This document shows, one piece after another, positions 5,682 to 9,234 of a stretch of DNA of 9,234 nt. The stretch covers positions 1 to 9,234 of the forward strand of contig SYAB01000459.1 of NCBI GenBank assembly GCA_005787665.1, read 5' to 3'. The stretch is from Actinomycetota bacterium (GTDB lineage Bacteria > Actinomycetota > Actinomycetes > Mycobacteriales > Mycobacteriaceae). Under the pieces are notes generated by a model, which was not told where the DNA came from, did no database searches, and worked only from the letters and a program-made list of their open reading frames with translations. Position 1 is the stretch's first letter; every line of letters starts with the position of its first letter. Both the position numbers and the translations under genes were made by a program.

Positions 5682-6644
5682 TCAGGAACCGTCGTCGCCG
5701 GGATCCTTGGATTCTTCGGCATGCTGGGCGAGGAAGCGCTCGAACTCCGCGCCCAACTCCTCCCCGCTGGGCAGGTCCTCGTCGCGGGCCAACAGGGACC
5801 GATTCTGCTGTGCGGCCACGAAGGCGTCGTACTGCTGTTCCAACGCGGCAACCACCTGCGCCACCTCGTCGGAGGCCTGCACCTGTTCGTCGATCTTGGC
5901 GTGGACCTGGGTTGCCGCCTCGGTCAGCGCCCTAAGCGGAATCTCCAGCGATGCCGACTTGCCAACCTCCGCAAGGAGCGCTTCGGCGGCCCCCGGATAG
6001 TCGGTCTGCGCCAGGTAGTGAGGGATGTGCGCCGTGAATCCCACCGCGTCATGGCCGTGTTGGGCCATCCGGAACTCAAGAAGGTTCGACACGCTGCTGG
6101 GCACCTGAACCTCGCCGACCCACGGCTGGTGGTCGGCGATCAGATCACGATTGTTCGAGTGCGCCGTCATCGTCACGGGCCGGGTGTGCGGAACCGCCAT
6201 CGGGATGGCGCCCAGTCCGATGGTCTGCCGAACCCCCAATCGCTCGGCGAGTAGCCGTACTGCGGTGATGAACCGCTCCCACTGCAGGTCCGGCTCCAGT
6301 CCCGCGAGAAGGAGAAACGGGGTTCCCAGGGTGTCGCGCAGCGCATAAAGATTGAGTTGGGGGTCGTCGTAGTGGGTGAAGTGATCAGTTTTGAAGGTCA
6401 TCAGCGGCCGTCGGGACCGGTAGTCCAGCAGGTCGTCGATCGCGAAAGAAGCGACGAGCTCGCTGTCCAGCGAAGCCTTCAGGTGTTCGGCCGCCAGACG
6501 TACCGCGTGACCGGCGTCGGAGAATCCCTCGAGGGCATGGATCAACACCGGCCCGCGTCCGTCGCCAGACGCCAGTTGCGGAGCCGGGAACTCCAGTTCG
6601 TACATCCGATCGGGTCGGTGCCCGTGGCCCTGCTCGTCAGCCAA
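5682..6644 (-). CDS. PAC2-family protein (Rv2714-like), TTG start
   Basis: 320 residues. PAC2 proteins resemble the eukaryotic proteasome-assembly chaperone PAC2; in actinobacteria their role is not established. Seen: ELEFPAP at the N-terminus, the family glycine/aromatic motif LIHALEGFSDAG (about 33-44), YRSRRPLMTF, LLLAGLEPD, GAIPMAVPHTRP with HSNN, and HIPHYL, then a predicted helical C-terminal part (about 240-310) rich in Glu, Gln and Ala that could form a coiled coil. Start: TTG 6644 lies six bases after a full AAGGAGG (6657-6651) and gives the ADEQGHGHRPDRMYEL start that matches Rv2714 from memory. The ATG at 6686 would add 14 residues that continue across this Shine-Dalgarno sequence. 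First gene of a two-gene unit with the PhzF-family gene, divergent from the DUF4192 gene. Confidence 0.88.
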   Translation of the reverse strand: MADEQGHGHRPDRMYELEFPAPQLASGDGRGPVLIHALEGFSDAGHAVRLAAEHLKASLDSELVASFAIDDLLDYRSRRPLMTFKTDHFTHYDDPQLNLYALRDTLGTPFLLLAGLEPDLQWERFITAVRLLAERLGVRQTIGLGAIPMAVPHTRPVTMTAHSNNRDLIADHQPWVGEVQVPSSVSNLLEFRMAQHGHDAVGFTAHIPHYLAQTDYPGAAEALLAEVGKSASLEIPLRALTEAATQVHAKIDEQVQASDEVAQVVAALEQQYDAFVAAQQNRSLLARDEDLPSGEELGAEFERFLAQHAEESKDPGDDGS

Positions 6645-6650
6645 GATGTG

Positions 6651-6657
6651 CCTCCTT
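6651..6657 (-). promoter_or_regulatory. Shine-Dalgarno sequence that fixes a TTG start
   Basis: AAGGAGG on the minus strand, six bases ahead of TTG 6644-6642. This near-perfect anti-16S match decides between the TTG and the upstream ATG at 6686, which has no comparable site. Confidence 0.8.
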
Positions 6658-6789
6658 GTTCCAGTCTGACGGATCTGTGGTGACAACGCTTCAGGGGCGC
6701 CGCTCGTTCCCGCCGTGTCGGGCTGAACCGGGTGGTCCCATGATCGACATTTCCGAGTTCATCCACAGCGCGCGGTCGCAGCGGCCACG

Positions 6790-6811
6790 GAGGTGACAGA
6801 TCTGACACCTC
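6790..6811. promoter_or_regulatory. 22-bp near-perfect palindrome upstream of the DUF4192 gene
   Basis: GAGGTGACAGATCTGACACCTC: 20 of 22 positions are symmetric, with one non-pairing pair (A at 6796, A at 6805). It lies 19 bases before ATG 6831 in the divergent gap with the PAC2 gene. A third TGACA follows at 6816-6820. Size and symmetry fit a dimeric operator. I cannot assign it to a known regulator; it does not match the iron box or the SOS box. I see no clear promoter for either divergent gene in the rest of the gap (6645-6830). Confidence 0.55.
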
Positions 6812-6830
6812 TGGCTGACAGCGTCGCGGC

Positions 6831-7886
6831 ATGACCACACACCACCCTGAATTTCGCTTCACCCAACCCGGCACGCTGATCGCCGCGCTGCCCGCCGTCC
6901 TCGGATTCGTCCCGGAGAAGTCGCTGGTACTGGTCTCCCTCGAACGCGGACAGATGGGCGCGGTCATGCGTGCCGACCTCGCTGCGGACCTGGCGGACAA
7001 CGTTGACCGGCTCGCGGAACTGGCCGCGACATCGGGTGCCGACACGGTGGTCGCGGTGATCATCGACGCCGACGGTGCGCTGTGCCCGATGTGCAACGCC
7101 GACCACCGACGGCTGTGCGACGCGCTGCTCGCGGCGCTGGAGGATCGCGAGGTCGGTCTTTACGCCGCCCATGTGGTCGATCGGGTGGAAGCCGGCGGGA
7201 TGTGGCACTGCATCGACGACTGCGGCGCCAAGGGATCGGTGGAGGATCCGACGGCCTCTCCGGTTGCCGTCGCCGCGGTGCTCGACGGTCGGCGTCTCTA
7301 TCCCCGGCGAACCGACCTGCAGGCTGTCATCGCCACGACGGATCCTGCCCGGGCCGCCGGGCTCGCCGGGCTGATCGAGGCCCGGGCGCGGGCCCGGCGG
7401 GCCGATTGGGAGTCCGATCCCGACGGCTGCGGTGGCCGCGCCGTCGAGACCGCGATGGCGCTGGCGACCCGGGTGTGCCGGGGTGGGGAGGTGGCTGACG
7501 AAGAGTTGGCCGAAGTGGCCTGCGCGCTGACCGACGTCGCGGTCCGTGACACGTTGTACGCGCTTGCGGTGGGTTCCGAAGCGGGGCCGGCGGAGTCGCT
7601 GTGGGCAGTGCTGGCACGCGCACTTCCCGACCCTTGGCGAGTGGAAGCGCTTGTGCTGCTGGCATTTTCTGCCTACGCCCGCGGTGATGGCCCACTGGCC
7701 GGCCTGTCACTGGAGGCGGCGCTTCGCGCCGAGCCGAGCCACCGCATGGCGGGCATGCTCGACACAGCCCTGCAATCCGGCATGCGGCCAGAGCAGATTA
7801 GGGAACTGGCCGGCACCGGCTATCGGCTGGCACAGCGACTGGGGGTCACCCTGCCTCCGCGGCGGGCGTTCGGCCGGGCCGGTTAG
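6831..7886 (+). CDS. DUF4192-family protein (Rv2712c-like), function unknown
   Basis: 351 residues, cytoplasmic by composition (no signal peptide or membrane helix). Seen: the DUF4192 opening PGTLIAALPAVLGFVPEKSLVLVSL (13-37, a conserved beta/alpha start), a strand-like TVVAVIID (72-79), a cysteine cluster CPMCNADHRRLC (85-96), WHCIDDC (125-131), DPTASPVAVAAVLDGRR (139-155), and a helical, alanine- and arginine-rich C-terminal half (about 170-345) with a tetratricopeptide-like LLAFSAYARGDGPLAGLSLEAAL stretch (276-298). The first half holds five cysteines plus His92, a possible metal or redox site, which is inference. No good Shine-Dalgarno precedes ATG 6831, but the family motif begins within a few residues of it, so the start is likely right. 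It is divergent from the PAC2 gene and ends tail-to-tail with ideR, sharing four bases. Confidence 0.82.
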   Translation: MTTHHPEFRFTQPGTLIAALPAVLGFVPEKSLVLVSLERGQMGAVMRADLAADLADNVDRLAELAATSGADTVVAVIIDADGALCPMCNADHRRLCDALLAALEDREVGLYAAHVVDRVEAGGMWHCIDDCGAKGSVEDPTASPVAVAAVLDGRRLYPRRTDLQAVIATTDPARAAGLAGLIEARARARRADWESDPDGCGGRAVETAMALATRVCRGGEVADEELAEVACALTDVAVRDTLYALAVGSEAGPAESLWAVLARALPDPWRVEALVLLAFSAYARGDGPLAGLSLEAALRAEPSHRMAGMLDTALQSGMRPEQIRELAGTGYRLAQRLGVTLPPRRAFGRAG

Positions 7887-8578
7887 ACCTTTTCCACCTT
7901 GACGGCATGCGCCATCTCGTGCGGCAGTTCTACGTTCTCGTGGCCACCGACCATGATCGTGACGTCGCCCTCCGGGCTGGTCTGCACAAGAACTCTCGCG
8001 TTGGGTACGACTCCGGCATCTTTGAGGCGGCCGATCAGGGCGACATCTCCCTGTACGTGCTCGGTGAGTTGGCGCACGACCACCGCTACCGAAGCCCCGA
8101 TCGGTAGTTCGGTGAGGCGCACCAGGTCGGCCCCGTCGATTCTCACGCCGGACTCCTCGACACCGAGCAAGCCGAGGCCGGGGATCGGATTACCGAACGG
8201 CGACACGGTGGGGTTCTCAAGCACCTGCACCAACCGGCGCTCGACCTCTTCGCTCATCACGTGCTCCCACCGGCAGGCCTCGGCGTGGACGTCCTCCCAC
8301 GGCAGCCCGATGACGTCAACCAGGAGGCGCTCGGCCAGGCGGTGCTTGCGCATCACCGACACCGCCAATCGCCGGCCCTTCTCGGTCAATTCCAGGTGCC
8401 GATCGCCGGCCACCCTCAACAGACCGTCGCGCTCCATCCGCGCCACGGTCTGGCTGACGGTCGGGCCACTCTGCTCCAAACGCTCGGCGATACGGGCACG
8501 CAGCGGCACGACACCCTCTTCCTCGAGGTCATAGATCGTGCGCAGGTACATCTCGGTGGTATCGACCAGATCGTTCAT
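7883..8578 (-). CDS. ideR: IdeR, iron-dependent DtxR-family repressor
   Basis: IdeR binds Fe(II) and represses siderophore and iron-uptake genes, while activating iron storage. The 231-residue product has an N-terminal winged helix (about 1-73, with QSGPTVSQTVARMERDGLL as recognition helix and wing), a dimerisation domain (74-140) and a C-terminal SH3-like domain (about 150-231). All known metal ligands are seen: Met10, Cys102, Glu105 and His106 at one site; His79, Glu83, His98, Glu173 and Gln176 at the other (the last two shifted by one residue from M. tuberculosis IdeR because of a single-residue length difference in the variable linker near 138-150). ATG 8578 gives the family start MNDLVDTTEM, with AGGGTGG about 5 bases before it. 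It lies downstream of sigB on the same strand but is separated by a strong hairpin. Confidence 0.97.
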   Translation of the reverse strand: MNDLVDTTEMYLRTIYDLEEEGVVPLRARIAERLEQSGPTVSQTVARMERDGLLRVAGDRHLELTEKGRRLAVSVMRKHRLAERLLVDVIGLPWEDVHAEACRWEHVMSEEVERRLVQVLENPTVSPFGNPIPGLGLLGVEESGVRIDGADLVRLTELPIGASVAVVVRQLTEHVQGDVALIGRLKDAGVVPNARVLVQTSPEGDVTIMVGGHENVELPHEMAHAVKVEKV

Positions 8579-8602
8579 TAGGCCACCCTTCGTCGCATCG
8601 CG

Positions 8603-8608
8603 AGTCTA
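8603..8608 (-). promoter_or_regulatory. Candidate -10 element for ideR
   Basis: TAGACT on the minus strand fits TANNNT and lies 24 bases ahead of the ideR start codon, after the sigB hairpin. No good -35 is visible. It supports separate expression of ideR from sigB. Confidence 0.35.
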
Positions 8609-8643
8609 CTTGCCTAGCTGCGGGAACGGGTCGGGCAAACGCA

Positions 8644-8671
8644 ACGTGCCCGCCGTTTCCGGCGGGCACGT
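8644..8671 (-). terminator. Strong hairpin terminator after sigB
   Basis: ACGTGCCCGCC (8644-8654) and GGCGGGCACGT (8661-8671) form a perfect 11-bp GC-rich stem around a 6-base loop, 14 bases after the sigB stop. On the minus strand it is followed by TTGCGTTTG, a short mixed T-rich run. Confidence 0.8.
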
Positions 8672-8685
8672 CGGCGGTGATCCGA

Positions 8686-9234
8686 TCAGCTGGCGTAGGA
8701 GCGCAGTCGCTCTGCCCGATCCCCGTTGCGAAGCTTGGTCATCACCTCACGCTCGATCTGGCGCACACGCTCGCGGGATAGCCCGAACAGCTTGCCGATC
8801 TGATCGAGGGTGCGGGGCTGACCGTCATCGAGACCGAAGCGCAGCCGGATCACCTGCTGCTCGCGCTCGTCGAGCGTGGCCAGCACGTGGCGGATGTCGG
8901 TATGCAGAAGTTCGGCGATCACCGCGTTCTCCGCCGACATGGCCTCGGCGTCCTCGATGAAATCGCCGAGTGGCGCCTCCTCGTCGGTACCGACCGGCAT
9001 ATCGAGGCTGACCGGATCGCGGCTGTGTTCAAGCAGGTCGTTGATCTTCTCCACCGGGATTCCGGACTCTTCGGCCAGTTCCTCGTCGGTGGCCTCCCGG
9101 CCCAGATTCTGGTGCATCTCCCGCTTGATCCGGGCCAGCTTGTTGACCTGCTCCACCAAGTGAACGGGGAGTCTGATGGTGCGGCTCTGATCGGCCATAC
9201 CGCGGGTGATGGCCTGTCGGATCCACCAGGTCGC
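8686..9234 (-). CDS. sigB: SigB, principal-like sigma-70 factor (5' end outside window)
   Basis: A group 2 sigma factor that directs RNA polymerase to stress and stationary-phase promoters. Only the C-terminal 182 residues are visible. They begin in region 2.4 (ATWWIRQAITRG, with the tryptophan pair next to the -10-reading helix), continue through region 3 (RTIRLPVHLVEQVNK, about 18-32; ATDEELAEESG), the region 3.2 acidic stretch (GTDEEAPLGDFIED, about 82-95), and region 4 (LDEREQQVIRLRFGLDDG; helix-turn-helix TLDQIGKLFGLSRERVRQIE, about 142-161). The C-terminus RLRSYAS matches M. tuberculosis SigB as I recall it, and linkage to ideR separates it from the related primary factor SigA. Full length should be near 320 residues. 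Confidence 0.93.
   Translation of the reverse strand, partial: ATWWIRQAITRGMADQSRTIRLPVHLVEQVNKLARIKREMHQNLGREATDEELAEESGIPVEKINDLLEHSRDPVSLDMPVGTDEEAPLGDFIEDAEAMSAENAVIAELLHTDIRHVLATLDEREQQVIRLRFGLDDGQPRTLDQIGKLFGLSRERVRQIEREVMTKLRNGDRAERLRSYAS

Noticed and set aside
6793..6834. Small open frame GTG..TGA overlapping the DUF4192 start, possible leader peptide
   Set aside because: Only 13 codons, and its apparent Shine-Dalgarno sequence overlaps the GTG; the bases are better explained by the palindrome.
8570..8645. Iron box for IdeR autoregulation upstream of ideR
   Set aside because: Only short TTAGGC-like fragments are present; nothing approaches the 19-bp TTAGGTTAGGCTAACCTAA consensus.
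1..9234. Mobile element, phage, CRISPR or defence system
   Set aside because: No transposase, integrase, direct-repeat array, terminal inverted repeats or tRNA attachment site was seen, and the gene order matches a conserved mycobacterial core locus.

Overview
The window is chromosomal DNA from a high-GC actinobacterium of the mycolic-acid group, most likely Mycobacterium sensu lato (Mycolicibacterium-like). The NrdR, LexA, IdeR, SigB and PAC2-family proteins match, as I recall them, the Mycobacterium tuberculosis proteins almost residue for residue. The gene order also follows the M. tuberculosis segment from fadE20 (Rv2724c) to sigB (Rv2710), read in reverse. These comparisons come from memory; no database was searched.

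Layout from left to right: the 3' two-thirds of an acyl-CoA dehydrogenase (+, fadE20-like); a large envelope protein with duplicated LGFP repeats, one membrane helix and an acidic cytoplasmic tail (+); lexA (-), convergent with it across a hairpin terminator; a divergent control region of about 195 bases carrying a LexA operator, a RecA-independent-type damage promoter and several LexA half-sites; a small membrane-anchored LysM protein (+, Rv2719c-like); nrdR (+); a short PhzF-family protein and a PAC2-family protein (both -, a two-gene unit in which the PAC2 gene comes first); a DUF4192 protein (+); ideR (-), whose stop overlaps the DUF4192 stop; and the 3' part of sigB (-), separated from ideR by a strong hairpin.

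Functionally this is a cluster of global regulators: LexA for DNA damage, NrdR for deoxyribonucleotide supply, IdeR for iron and SigB for general stress. Among them sit a damage-inducible cell-wall protein and several conserved proteins of unknown function. The lexA/LysM intergenic region links DNA damage to control of the cell envelope and division, and nrdR lies just downstream.

I see no mobile element, CRISPR array, tRNA or rRNA gene, and no sign of horizontal transfer. No stretch of more than 300 bases lacks a gene; the longest gaps are 3742-3936, 6645-6830 and 760-932. The best candidates for overlooked biology are the dual-control damage region, the LGFP protein that spans the membrane and ends in a sunset-like domain, the DUF4192 protein with its cysteine cluster and upstream palindrome, and the inverted repeat in the nrdR leader.
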